Shown here: positions 19,791 through 30,998 of the stretch, piece after piece | Layout of the letters: the number at the start of each line of letters is the position of its first letter | How positions within the stretch are numbered: the first letter of the stretch is position 1 | Origin: Biomphalaria glabrata | Taxonomy: Eukaryota; Mollusca; Gastropoda; Planorbidae | Assembly (NCBI RefSeq): GCF_947242115.1 | Contig: NC_074721.1 | Span: 36,705,254 to 36,769,253, forward strand | Reading direction: 5' to 3' | Length of the DNA stretch: 64,000 bases | Translations under genes and position numbers: made by a program | The notes under the pieces: generated by a model | Databases searched by the model: none | What the model saw: the letters and a program-made list of their open reading frames with translations, nothing else | What the model was told of the DNA's origin: nothing

Positions 19791-20380
19791 TGTGAATGTT
19801 TTTGTTGTGTGGTTTTTATATGAGAAAAAAAGTTCTTGTAATCACAACAAATTTCCATAAGAATCAATAACGCAACCTTAGTCTTAGTCTTAGAAATGGT
19901 ACTCTTTTTTTTTTTTTCACAATTCCAATTTACATTACAATTACACTCGTGGAAACTGGAACCTCGAGCGATTTTACTGGAAATTAAACAGTTTATTTAT
20001 ATCTATGGGAAAAAATTGACTACCTACTTGTTAACAGAAACAATGCTCTGGTTAGACATTTATAATTTTTCCAAATATAATCATTTTCAAATTAAATTCG
20101 GTTATTTTGAGTTCATCTAGAATACCGGCACTCGACTTGAATGTTTCTTTGTTTTCCCGTAAAGTGTTGATAAAATAAATAGTTTTGGACATTTTGTACA
20201 GTCTTAAGCAGATATAACAAGTAATTGAAACATTGATTGTGCAAACTCACTTGAAAGACTCCTAGGAATATTTAGGAATTCTTTCATCTGCACATATGGC
20301 TTAGTCAGTTTACATGGTCTGTTCACCATTTTTCTTCATATTTCTCTGTCTTTTGCCTTGGATGGATAGAATCTCTTTCA
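19791..20380. other. Non-coding start of unit B body
   Basis: After a short LINE-tail-like stretch (19790-19870), sequence from about 19890 pairs with 60-515 of unit A, including ATTCGGTTATTTTGA and AAAGTGTTGATAAAATAAA. At about 20330 unit A carries the 36-bp minisatellite insertion that is missing here. No gene. Confidence 0.55.
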
Positions 20381-20745
20381 ATGACAGATTCTTGCATTAT
20401 TTTATCTTGTCTTTCCATCGCTTTGTCTGTCTGCCTCTTCTTCTTTTCCCTTCTACTGCTCCCCGAAGATAGGTATTTTTAGCCCCGAAGACTGGTGATT
20501 GGTCATAAAGCTTTAGTTTGTGTTTTTTGACAGTAATAAGCAGGTCATGGTGCGGTTTCATCGCTGTACTTATCATGTTACTAATCTCTTCGTTTGTGAT
20601 GCGGTCTTTGCACGTGATACATTAGATCTTTATGAAAGATCTCAGTTCCATTGCTAGGATCCTGTATTCTCTTGTTCTGCAGTCAGTGTCCAAGATTCGC
20701 AAGTATATAAGAATGATCACGCTTCATTTAAGTCAGGTCAAAGTT
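20380..20745 (-). mobile_element. LINE fragment, unit B counterpart of 1546-1880
   Basis: Minus-strand remnant of the same LINE segment as in unit A. Shared runs include TTTTATCTTGTCTTTCCATC and TCTCTTCGTTTGTGATGCGG. It is decayed in all frames. The common position shows that it was there before the units duplicated. Confidence 0.6.
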
Positions 20746-20810
20746 CAAACGGGCACACATGTATGATATCTGGTACTTAACAGTTTATGCTTCCTTGTTA
20801 AAAAGCATAT

Positions 20811-21377
20811 TGTTACGAATCTCACTATCCAGGCTCTCTGCAAACTGCACCACACGACACCACCAACGTAAAGAACTTGACAACTCGGGGCTCCAAATAA
20901 CGTAATAGTTTAATGTCAGTAAATAACAGCCAATACTGTATAATTGGCAGCACGTAACACAAGACTGTACAAATATCTCTCCGTTAATCGCCGTACCGCC
21001 GTATCAACTCTTGCTCTGGTCTATGTGTCTCGTCTCGGACTTGTACTGAGCCGTAGTAACGAACCGTAGATCGGGAAGTTGTGTCTGACTGGTCTCTGAT
21101 ACCTTCGCTCTTTATATAGAGTCCCTGCTGGCCTTCTAGAACCGGACGTAACATCGCTCGACCCTTCTGGTAATCACATGACAACATCCCTCGTGACGCT
21201 CCTAAGCTCTGTTCACGACGCCAATTCTTCCCGAACCGTCATGTTGACACTCGTCTCGGCTGACCGTCGTAACTCGTCACGGTTGACCGCTCGTCCAGCG
21301 CTGGCCTGGGGCGATTTGCGTCGGCCGACTACACACACATCACTACACCCACATGTGCCACCACCGGGTTTATTACA
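20811..21377 (-). mobile_element. Solo LTR, Gypsy-type
   Basis: A 567-bp block that on the minus strand starts TGTAATAAACCC and ends GATTCGTAACA (TG...CA), with ATAT directly repeated on both sides. A minus-strand TATATAAAG promoter motif lies near 21111-21119, about the middle of the LTR. It is more GC-rich than its surroundings. Unit A has the uninterrupted sequence around 1940 (AAGCTTATATTAAATCACTC), so it inserted after the duplication and is younger than the units. No internal region is present. Family assignment rests on length, ends and the short target repeat. Confidence 0.7.
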
Positions 21378-21384
21378 ATATATT

Positions 21385-22061
21385 AAATCACAGTCTATCT
21401 GTCTGTCTGTCTGGTAAAAAGTTTGTACACGTTATATACTCCACACCCAATGTCGGATCAAGCTGAAATTTTCACAATTATTTATTTTACCTGATAACCC
21501 AAGAATAAAAAAAAAAAAAAAAAAAAAAAAAAATCAGTTAATTAATTATTGATACTTAATGACTTATTTCGGTAACTCAATCAAGGGAAAGAATTTGTAC
21601 CTGACTGAAGTGATGGTATAAGTTGAATTAGTCCCCTTTATATAGTGTCGTTTGAATCTTAGTGAACACAACACGAAAAATAGGACGACACTGTAGAAAC
21701 AATGGCTAATATGTATAGTCTTCCATGCTCATGTTCTCTCCACTAGCAGGGTACGGCTGATAAAGAACTAGATTTATGTAACTGTCACTGACATTGTTAA
21801 AAGAAAAAAAAATAACTGCAAATAAAACAAGAAAAACTCAACAAAAAAAAAATGCAAATACTTAAAAATACAAAGCTCCTACGAAGTGTAATTGTATAAG
21901 TTAGTCATATAATTAAATTGGTTATAAATACAGACTAACAATTATAAATCTGTGCAATTAAAAAATATTTTTATCAAATGTTTTTGTTTAACGCAGTTTT
22001 ATGCTTTTAGCTTTCTCAATACGCTACATGAGCATATTATTTTTCATGAACAGTTTGGAGA

Positions 22062-22111
<50 letters not shown>

Positions 22112-22150
22112 TAACCGTGTAAATGTTACCATGATCGCTTTTTAAATGTA
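21385..22150. other. Non-coding spacer with dispersed repeat and poly-A runs
   Basis: Counterpart of 1945-2640 in unit A. It contains the TCTGTCTGGTAAAAAGTTTG repeat (21405-21600), an oligo-A run at about 21508-21532 and a longer one, over 40 A, at about 22065-22109. No gene. Confidence 0.6.
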
Positions 22151-22152
22151 TA

Positions 22153-22297
22153 AAAGAAAACTTGTTCTTTCAGGGCTTCAGCCTGCTCAAAGAAAACTTG
22201 TTCATTCAGGGCTCCAGCCTGCTCAAAGAAAACTTGTTCATTCAGGGCTCCAGCCTGCTCAAAGAAAACTTGTTTATTCAGGGCTCCAGCCTGCTCA
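22153..22297 (+). repeat. 36-bp tandem repeat, four copies, unit B only
   Basis: Four head-to-tail copies of a 36-bp unit (AAAGAAAACTTGTTCATTCA then GGGCTCCAGCCTGCTC). Unit A has a single copy at 2641-2676, giving a before-and-after view of tandem expansion. The small open frame it creates is not a gene. Confidence 0.9.
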
Positions 22298-22299
22298 AA

Positions 22300-23400
22300 G
22301 AAACTTCTTCAACTTAATTATCACTACATCTGTCAATTTCCCTGTTCGATACCAATCAAAATAGTAAATTAGCAACAGTTAATTAACTTATTTTTTTTTT
22401 TTACTGATTCCTGTTTTGTCAGGTACAAGAAATAATTTTCCATACTTCAACTTTTTCCGAAATTGGTCTTGGAAAAAATAGCGTGTACAAACATTATACC
22501 AGACAGACACAGAGTAAGTTGATATTAGGTTTTGTAAAAAGCACTGAATAGAATGTTTGTCACTACTGAATAGTTTAAAACAATACATTGTAATGATTTG
22601 TACTGAGCTACATCTCAAGATTCAATAACGTGAATATTAGAAGTCTACCGCACTGTTGTATTTCAGTTGACGTATTGAATAACTTTTCAATCATTGAATA
22701 GAAGTTCATTAAAAATTAAAGACTGTATAACAATACAACAGATCAAGGCAAAGACATAATGGTGTTAGCGTAACAGAATCCATTTAAAAACCATAAACAC
22801 GTCGCTGTTTGAAACCATTGATAAACACCATGCTTTCTGAAAACTCAGCTTAACTAGAATTATGTAAACAATTTTTTTTTTTTTGCAAATTTCAAACGCC
22901 ATTCCTAAGCAGATCACGTTTCACCCATTATAAAACTGGAATACGCCATAGCAACACTTCAGTGGCAATATAGTATACAAATTATTGCAGACTTTGCAAT
23001 TGTAGTCAACGAGATGGATGGAGTGAAACGTCCAGTAAGAATTTCAGTGCTTTCCGGGATAAAACTTTTTCTTTGGACAATTCTAGAATTATGTTTAGAT
23101 TGCACTTTCAAAGATGTTTTACTTGTAAATTGCACGTTTTTTTTTGGCAATATATTTTAATAAAACTATTAGTAAATTATATTTTTTTTTAAAGTAGAAA
23201 AATAGAACGTTATTCTAAATTAAAAAAGCTTTTTTAATCACTTAATCTACGCCATGTAATAAGTCATTGATCTTCTATCAATTAGCCAGTTCCAGATTTA
23301 AAATAACTGTAACGATGTATGGAGAATAACTCTGTATGATTGCACTATTGCATCAAAATTATATCTGAGTATGATATACAAGTATTTACTGTAACGTGAT
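22300..23400. other. Non-coding spacer paralogous to 2680-3707
   Basis: Includes an inverted copy of the dispersed repeat (22400-22520) and a stretch at 22990-23060 alignable with 3300-3360 (shared AACGTCCAG). It ends with the left target duplication AACGTGAT at 23393-23400. No gene. Confidence 0.55.
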
Positions 23401-23527
23401 CATGGGCGCCCTCAGAGTTTTTTTTTTTTTTGCAAGGTGTGTAAGCTGCCACCTATGGCAAAGTTGTAGCCTCAATTTTCTTGGGCAACATACGGACCCC
23501 CATATCTAATAGATATTAAGTGCACAG

Positions 23528-23773
23528 TTAATACTTCTTCTTTCTGAAAAAAAAAAAAAATAAACACGTAATCAAAATATTTACTGTACACATTGATACC
23601 AGTGTGGCCAGTGCTTCCCTACGTTCGATCGGATAAAAACTGTAAACCTTGACTGTGGCTGCCGAAATTTCACTAACTTTACTATGGGATTTCCTTTCGT
23701 TGCGACGGACAAGCTGGCGATGAAATCTTATCGACCAGTTCTGATATTCTTCTTTACATAGCAGCTCTTGCAT
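23528..23773 (-). pseudogene. hAT transposase remnant, C-terminal part
   Basis: An 81-residue minus-strand frame containing QNWSIRFHRQLVRRNER and then FYPIERREALATLVSMCT. The latter resembles the start of the hAT C-terminal dimerisation segment (pattern EALATLPVSTCT in the family). The first part would be the linker preceding it. Homology is then lost in a poly-F stretch. Low to moderate confidence as a family call on its own; the position inside a hAT-ended element supports it. Confidence 0.5.
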
Positions 23774-24311
23774 CGTTTTAGGATGTAGACAAAGCAGGTT
23801 GAACTGACCAATATTGTTGCTTGAAAAGCGAGACGTAATGAAGAAACTAACGAATCAAGATACGGAATGTAAATTATGTACTGCAATAGCTCCTAAAATC
23901 CAAAAATTGGTTTCTTCTTGGTGTGTCTGTCTACTGCGAATTCTTGGCAGCACCAAATCCATATCCGGTATTAAATTATTCTGCTAGCAGTCTCGTCTTC
24001 CTCAAAATGCCATCTCTGACGTGTTCCTCAGTATGGTCAAGTTATTTTTTTTATTTTGCTATTAATGAGATTGCTAATAGACTGAATAAACTGCAACATT
24101 TAGAAAACTGGTTCAAGAACAGATGAATAGTTGAGAACAATGAAAAGACCAATCAGAAACAAATGAGGAGGAGGAGGCAAACCTGTGCAGTTTGTCGTTA
24201 TTTTAAGATTCGTCAAAAAAGATTACAAAGTTGGGAATGGATTCACACAAAAGAGGTAAATTACGAAGAAGATTGCTAGCCTTTACGGGCAGCCTTGGCC
24301 AAGTAGTTTGA

Positions 24312-24554
24312 TCATGTCTCGATTGTACATAATGTATTCGCTGTCAATGATGTCAGACATATGCAATGAACATAAACAAAACCAAGGAAGTCTTCTCGAA
24401 TAGAATCGCCATCAACAAACTGAATGCTTAAAGACATTTTCTCAGTGACTGAAATATCTGCAGTTTTATCACTAAAATATCCAGTTAATGCAGTTAATTC
24501 ATGATGCTGCTGCTCGAATTTTGCTGCTGACAGTGCTCCGTTGATACAAATCAA
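24312..24554 (-). pseudogene. hAT transposase remnant, DUF4371/ZMYM-like catalytic part
   Basis: Minus-strand frame with YFSDKTADISVTEKMSLSIQ and then DGDSIREDFLGFV. It follows the pattern of DUF4371-type hAT transposases and ZMYM1-like proteins (catalytic-Asp region 'ADETxDxSxxEQ(L/M)S', then 'xxxxREDFLGF'). The expected first acidic residue region reads SDKTAD, so the catalytic Asp-Glu pair is altered. Upstream sequence (24560-24700) continues in other frames. Non-functional. Confidence 0.65.
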
Positions 24555-24822
24555 CGTTTTGACTTGGACAATAGCACGTTAAGAATTTCTTGTCTATGTC
24601 TTCTATCGAGTGTTAATTCTGCTATTTTATCGATCGCTAAAACCGACCGCAACTCCGCAAGATGTTAATAATTTACACTCTTTACTATTGTTGAAAAAAA
24701 AAAACTAGAACATTTATCGCATTGAAAGATAAATGGAAAAGATTTCTCCTCCAAGGCACACACACAAAAAAACAACAACAACATTTATCCTATTCTAGGG
24801 CTTAACTAAATATAATAATAAC

Positions 24823-26419
24823 TACTAGTCGACCGGCGGCGTAGCATACGCCGCTACTTTGCAGGGCCGGCATTAGGCCACTGCAACCTATGCGTCGGCA
24901 GTGTGCCCCGCACTTTCATAGGACCTGAAATAATTCTTGGTGTAAATTATTAAATTAAACCATTTTATAACTTATAACAGATATCCCGAGGCCTTCTGTC
25001 GATTAAATAGGAGGTCCTGGAAATCTGAAATTGCAAAATATACGAAAAAGTCCCGGAAATATGCCGAAATTATTAAATTTCTTTGAAAACTCATACAAAT
25101 CTCCTGAAATATATAGACAACAATTGTCATTTTGGGGTGTCATTCAATACGGAAAACGTGCTGGGCTCCGCGAAATCCGTTTCGCATAGGGCAATACAAT
25201 GGTTAAGTCCGGTTCTGCTATTTGGTGACGGATGAATAGTACTCCCTCCCTGTCCCTCTTTTTTTTTTCGCCTCTTAAATTACTTAGGATAACTCCCTCC
25301 GTCTGAGTTGCAAAAATAAAAGAGTGATCTTTCCATGGTGTCCAATCTCTTGAGCGTGCTCTGTCGCCCCGATAGTTACTACACAGTAGATTACTTCCCC
25401 CCCCCCCTTTTTTTTTAACGTGAGATAGAAATAAAACAAGAGTGATAATCCTTGGTTACCACTGTCCGGCCCTGCTATTTTGTGACTACGTGTGCTTCCC
25501 CCCCCCCTCTTGTTTTCTCATGGACAGAAATAAGAGAGTGATCTTTCCTTTACTTCTTCTCGTTTAAACTGTTGAGGGAAGAAGAGAATTATATATATAT
25601 ATAGATAATTATGTGCAAATGAAAACAAATGGAGACGACTAACGTGCCATAGAGTATTTCACTCCCTTAATAGCGCAAGGAATTGCAAACATATGATATA
25701 TAATACATCGTACATGGTCGGATAGATTTGCCTATTCTAATTTCTTTCAATAATAGCATCTTTCTACAACTGTGCTTCAGTGGGACTGGTTAAGTGGCTA
25801 CTTAGAAGAAGTGAATAGATTTGAAGGTGTAAAAAATGGCTAAAATGTGGCTACTCATAATTCAGAGGTGTGAACGTACATGGTCGGCCACCCGCTAGTC
25901 TACAAATAAGTCCATATTAAATTATCTTTGCATCCGTACTTCTGTCATCGGTGGAGGCACTACTTTTTTAGTCGCTATTGAGATTTTAATTGATTTGACC
26001 GTGCACAAAAAAAATGGCTAAAATGTAGTTACTCAAAATCCAGGGAAGTACAAGTGCACCACATTGCACCCCCCTGCGGGCGCCCAAGAATGTGATAAAC
26101 CTTTTTAACGTGCATTACGGGAAATGTTATTAGATATGACTTAAATGATATGATAGCATGAATGAATTTCCGGATATTTCCATGACTATTTCGTATATTT
26201 TTCAATTTCAGGTGATTTCTAGGACCTCCTGTTAAATCGACAGGAGGTTTCGGGAAAAGCTGTTATAAGATATAAAATGGTTTAATATTATAATGTATAC
26301 ACCTAAAATTAGCGCGGGCCCTACTACAATGCCGAGCTCACTGCGGTCGCATGGGTTGCAGTGGCCTAAGCTTGGCCCTTCTAAATAGCGGCGTATGCTA
26401 CGCCGCCGGTCGACTAGTA
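24823..26419. repeat. Pair of long inverted arms (TACTAGTCGACCGGCGGCGT ends)
   Basis: The left arm (24823 to about 25090) and right arm (about 26160-26419) are inverted copies over roughly 260 bp. The outer 30 bases are nearly perfect (TACTAGTCGACCGGCGGCGT, then AGCATACGCCGC). Inner matches include GGAGGTCCT and AAATATACGAAA. The space between holds the right half of the hAT element plus 60 bp of unit DNA (26089-26155). The arms therefore do not simply bound one inserted element. They may be two separate short insertions in opposite orientation, or one element rearranged by the hAT event. Confidence 0.7.
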
Positions 26420-26933
26420 CAAATTATTTCTCCTATGCCCATTTTCGGATCAAGTTGAAACTTTGCACAAATATTCATTGGCATTGACAAAAAAAAAAGA
26501 ACCAATAATAAAAAAAACAACTAGTTAATTAACTACTGGTAATTGATTTTTTTTATATGATATTGACAAGGGATATTAATCCTTCAGTATTCACATATAG
26601 GACTACATATGTCTGGTTTGATCCCCTTCTATGATTGACCGCATTAGTTCTCCAAGACGCATCATCGGATTAAGTTAAAATAAAAAAAAAAATATTTATT
26701 GTGCCCAACGAAACATGAATGAAATTTAAAATTATTTATTAAGTATTGATTAATTAATTATTGGTAATTAATTATTTTGCTTAGTGGTTATATACGTAAA
26801 TAGTTTCTACATTTTTTGAAAAATATAGATGTAATTGCGGGGTTTTTTTTAGCTTTAGATACTCTATTTTGTATATTTTGTTTTGTTTTATTTCTTGTTT
26901 TTATTTTTTTTTTTCATCGTTTTTTTTTTCCAG
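26420..26933. other. Non-coding region upstream of ApeC gene B
   Basis: Pairs with about 7970-8259 of unit A. It contains two partial copies of the dispersed repeat (26420-26560 and 26640-26790) and a T-rich tract leading to CAG at 26931-26933, the presumed acceptor before the first coding exon. No counterpart of unit A 3780-7960 is present. Confidence 0.5.
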
Positions 26934-26974
26934 CCACATAAACTCATCATCCAGCAAATCTAAACCGTTGAGAG

Positions 26975-27367
26975 ATGGAAGTTGATCTATTAACCACCTA
27001 CATTGTTTTAACTATCCTCCACACACCAATGTGCATCTGGCAAGCAGACTGTAGCTTTTGGACATACACATTTACATTGTATCAAGAGTTTCAGTATATG
27101 GGATGTCTGACTCGAATCTACCCGGACATAAACCATCTTGGTTGTGCAAGGCTCTGCCTGGACTCCCGCAGATGTCCTTCGTATGTTTACAGCTCGGTCA
27201 ACCGGTCTTGTGTCATTTGCACTGAGGGATACTCCATCAAAGGGGTCACCTTTGAGTCAGGCCAAGGTTCCCATTTATTAACAAAGATGCAGTGGCGTGC
27301 CCAACAAAACTACACAAACAATTTAGTTCGATTTGATTTCCCAGGGACGATCCTACCAGGAGAAATG
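26975..27367 (+). CDS. PAN/Apple-like + ApeC secreted protein, gene B, exon 1
   Basis: First coding exon of the unit B paralogue (131 codons, predicted protein 390 residues). The signal peptide (IVLTILHTPMC region) is followed by the same cysteine pattern as gene A: GCLTRIYPD, GCARLCLDSRRC and SYVYSSVNRSCVIC. The exon ends at GTACTC in phase 0, and the same ATG context (GAGAGATGG) starts the frame. Changes from gene A cluster near the start (FWTYTFTLYQEF against FWTFSFTLYQDF) and at the end (PGTILPGEM). Intact open frame and conserved splice sites argue for a working gene. Confidence 0.88.
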
Positions 27368-28813
27368 GTACTCTTTTTTTTAAAGGTGTATTTTAGGGTT
27401 TCCCTAACTGTGCTCCGTGAGGCCTGAATAGGTGTTCCACAAACTACTGGAATAATTATATAGCTCCTCCTTCGTGGTCGAAGATGAGCACATTTCTCAT
27501 TTTCTATGGACTCGAAGATGGCTGTAAAGTCCAATCCTCGCTTTGAAAACCCGGACGCATTAGTGGCATCGGTGGGTTAGGTCAGTTGCAGATAGGCCTG
27601 CTTCTTCTCTCAGCTTTTTTTTTTTTTTTTGATTCGCGCTCTTTCACCCTGGCCACTCTTCTTGCTTCAAATCTTGAGACTCCGAGACTCACAGCTTCAC
27701 TGCTAAATGCTTCCAATGTGTGAAGTTATGGAAAAGTTTGAACAACGATAGGGAGGGAGTAGAGCACTTTAAGAATTCGGATTATGGGTAACATGGTTGC
27801 TAATTTGAGACCCATTATTATGGTGCCTGACTTTAATCCCTCTATTTAGCTTTTTTAATTTACATACAAAATTAGGCCTCTTTGAAACCATATGACCAAA
27901 ACAGGGCCGCTCTTAGGTAATTGAGACCCTAGGTAAAGTGAATCAGGTGGCCCCAAATGAAATAGAAAAATAGAAAGACCGAAAAAAAAAAGTACGCAAT
28001 GAATAAAAAATGTTCTGCATCTAGAGGTAAAGTGCGAAGTTCGAGCAGCCCCGATTTGTCAAGAGGTTCGAACAGTTCACTTTTTATTGTTAAAACTTTT
28101 TTTATTTTAATGTTTACCAAATTACTACTGTATTGCTACTGCGCATGCACCTTTTTTCTTTACTTCCGACACATACTATTTCCTTTTCCTTGTAAAGGCT
28201 AAGTTCATGGTGAGGTCAAACTCGGGAGGTGTGGAATTATTCTTTTTTACTACCCGGTAGTGAAGGAAATGGGTAATGGGCTTAAGGCTTTTTTTAAGTC
28301 TGATTGCTCATCAGCTTAAAGAGACTATTTTAAGGTTTTGGAGGGTGGAAAATGGTGCAATGGATGGTGTTCTTGCGCTAGAGTAAAAAGAAAATCACTT
28401 TATAGTGAAAATTAAATATTAAAACAAGTTTTTAGATATATTTTCTTTGATCTGTTCGAACCTTCCATCAACCCGATCGAGCTTACTAACTGGGGAAAAA
28501 TCCGCTCGAAGAAAAGTACGCTTGGCGATACTTCCCCTACACCTCTTTGACTTCGTATTTAATTTTAACTAAGCCTAGTGATACTTTAAATCTAATCTAT
28601 TTTTATAGAAAAAAAAACGAGAAATTCAGAGATACCATCAGTTTTTCATAGGTCAGACCGTTACGGTGCTATAAAAATCCAAACTTTAAAATTGCTGCCA
28701 GCGGGCTTAATGCGCTCCAACTTCGCACTTTACTCTATATCTAAATCAACAAATTAAATAAATTTATGTAACGCAATTATTTTAGCGATCTTAGCGATCT
28801 TGAATCCTAGTAG

Positions 28814-29234
28814 CCCGGGCATGCTACCCTGCCTCATAGCGGCGCCCGGGTGGAAACGATCGTAAGAGAAAACGATTAGGCTAAAGGGTAGCAAAACAAG
28901 ACTCCCATGGTGGTACCTAAGGGGGTGCGACAGCATCCTCATAGCACTGTGCGGAGTTGTAAAAAAGCTCCCACAACCTTGTCACAATCCAGGCGCTGTT
29001 CCTCAAGGGGCCGTTACATAAATGGCGTGTCCCACACAGTTAGCCTGGAATAGAAAAGGAAAGTGGCAGGGGTCTTAGTGTATGCGGTCTCTTGTCGCGA
29101 GTCTGACCCACCCGTCAGACAGAATAGTGTACACTGTTCTCATTCAGGCCGGTGAGATGGAGCTCTTGTACACTTTTGCTGGCCTAGAGTTCCAAGAGCC
29201 GAGGGCTCAACTCTACCAGACAGTTGAAGAAGAA
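28814..29234 (+). mobile_element. 421-bp retroposed element with 12-bp target duplication
   Basis: Flanked by perfect 12-base direct repeats GAATCCTAGTAG (28802-28813 and 29235-29246). It starts CCCGGGCATGCTACCCTGCC and ends CAGTTGAAGAAGAA, a short GAA tail. The long target repeat and simple 3' tail indicate insertion by LINE machinery. It could be a LINE 3' end or a SINE; no reading frame was recognised. It lies directly beside the head of the minisatellite element. Confidence 0.75.
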
Positions 29235-29235
29235 G

Positions 29236-30115
29236 AATCCTAGTAGAGACTTAGAGCTGGGCTAGTAGACGAGTCATACAGCTCTGCTTTGTTTGGAGAT
29301 TTGATCCAAGTTTTGATTTTTTTTTTCTCTAAAACGGTTTTTTTTTTTTGAGTCGTGTTCATTTTAGTCCATCAATCGTAGGAACTAGGCGGCTGTCTAA
29401 TTTGCCTATGTCAAAGGCCAGTCCACCAATCGTAGGCACTAGGCGGCTGTCTAATTTGCATATGTCAAAGGCCAGTCCACCAATCGTAGGCACTAGACTG
29501 CTGTCTAATTTGCCTATGTCAAAGGCCAGTCCACCAATCATAGGCACTAGGCGCTGTCTAATTTGCCTATGTCAAAGGCCAGTCCACCAATCGTAGGCAC
29601 TAGGCGGCTGTCTAATTTGTCTATGTCAAAGGCCAGTCCACCAATCGTAGGCACTAGACTGCTGTCTAATTTGCCTATGTCAAAGGCCAGTCCACCAATC
29701 ATAGGCACTAGGCGGCTGTCTAATTTGCCTATGTCAAAGGCCAGTCCACCAATCGTAGGCACTAGGCAGCTGTCTAATTTGCCTATGTCAAAGGCCAGTC
29801 CACCAATCGTAGGCACTAGGCGGCTGTCTAATTTGCCTATGTCAAAGGCCAGTCCACCAATCGTAGGCACTAGGCAGCTGTCTAATTTGCCTATGTCAAA
29901 GTCCACCAATCGTAGGCACTAGGCGGCTGTCTAATTTGCCTATGTCAAAGGCCAGTCCACCAATCGTAGGCACTAGGCGGCTGTCTAATTTGCCTATGTC
30001 AAAGTCCACCAATCGTAGGCACTAGGCGGCTGTCTAATTTGCCTATGTCAAAGGCCAGTCCACCAATCGTAGGCACTAGGCGGCTGTCTAATTTGTCTAT
30101 GTCAAAAACCAGTCC
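29236..30115 (+). repeat. Minisatellite-bearing element: same head plus 54-bp array
   Basis: The head (29247-29360: GAGCTGGGCTAGTAGACGAG, ATTTGATCCAAGTTTTGATT, oligo-T) matches 541-647. It is followed by TGAGTCGTGTTC, like one 36-bp unit of the first array. Then come about 14 copies of a 54-bp unit with CCACCAATCGTAGGCACTAG and CTAATTTGCCTATGTCAAAG. Some copies have a short deletion (near 29900 and 30004). The core CCACCAATCGTAGGC is close to CCACTAATCGAAGGC of the 36-bp array. Open frames are artefacts of the 54-bp period. Confidence 0.88.
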
Positions 30116-30998
30116 TTACCAAAAAAAAAAAAAGAATTTTTTTTTCCCAAAGATTAAGATTCAAAGTAACTCTGTAATCGTCGATAGCATCCTGGGTATG
30201 GGTAATACCTTTATTTTTATTAAAGAAAAAAAAAAGCCATTAATGTTTTTAAAAACACTGTCAAGATATTCATGTTTCATATTTCTTAATTTTTAAAAAA
30301 GATATTTCCTAACATAATATATTTATTACATATAAAATGAGCTTAAAAGTTTGAATAAATTCAATTCTTAAAATTTTAAACATAATATTATTACCACCTG
30401 AAAACTAGTTTAGTTTTAATATTTTAATGTTTTTCTCAATTATATCCTTATAAATTCATATTATATGGCTTGGTATAAGTTGCATTAGCTCTTCTGCAAG
30501 ACCAAGTTTTCCTTCACATTTATGAAATGAGATTCAGAAGCTAAGGTCTCTATCCTCCAGTGGTTATAGTATATCATCTAACAACAAAAAGGGCCCCACG
30601 CAGCCATAAACCTTTGAAGGATCGTATTTTGGGTTTATAGACAGAAATGAAAAACTCACTTGTTTCAATGCTTACATCTATTCGTTCTGTCTGTCTGTCT
30701 GGTACAAATTTTGAACACGTTATTTCTCCCACTTTCCTTTATCGGATCAAGTTGCACAATTATTCATTGTTCCTAACAAAACATAAATCAATAATAATAA
30801 AAACAAAACACTTAGTTAATGAATTTGTGGTATTTGATTACCAAAAAAAAGGAAATAAAAATTACAGTATTGAGAGATGTGGCTGAAAATTTTGAGTTTT
30901 TCCCAATTGATAGGCTTTTAAAATTATTTTTTTTCCAATTTTCTTTTAGAGCCAAGTTTTTTTTCCCCCTATAATTTATTTTTCTTCTTTACATACAG

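Larger units (their letters stand above)
23401..26088 (-). mobile_element. hAT-superfamily DNA transposon, degenerate
   Basis: A 2688-bp insertion with inverted ends CATGGGCGCCC at the left and GGGCGCCCAAG at the right. It is flanked by an 8-bp target duplication, AACGTGAT (23393-23400) and AATGTGAT (26089-26096), differing by one base. Unit A has the empty site at about 3696-3703 (AATGTGAT). Two minus-strand transposase remnants lie inside (24312-24554 and 23528-23773). It carries many frame breaks and cannot be active. An inverted-arm element has its left arm inside it at 24823. Confidence 0.82.
27368..30998 (+). other. Intron 1 of ApeC gene B, enlarged by insertions
   Basis: Phase-0 intron of 3631 bp, GTACTC to ACATACAG. 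Its two ends match the gene A intron (27368-27470 and about 30370-30998). The middle, about 2.9 kb, is extra. It includes sequence starting near 27900 with GGGCCGCTCTTAGGTAATTG, a 421-bp retroposon (28814-29234) and a 54-bp minisatellite element (29247-30115). No other coding exon was found inside. Confidence 0.75.

Noticed and set aside
29348-30110. SKASPPIVGTRRLSNLP and LAFDIGKLDSRLVPTIGG frames
   Set aside because: Both strands of the 54-bp minisatellite; no independent evidence for a protein.
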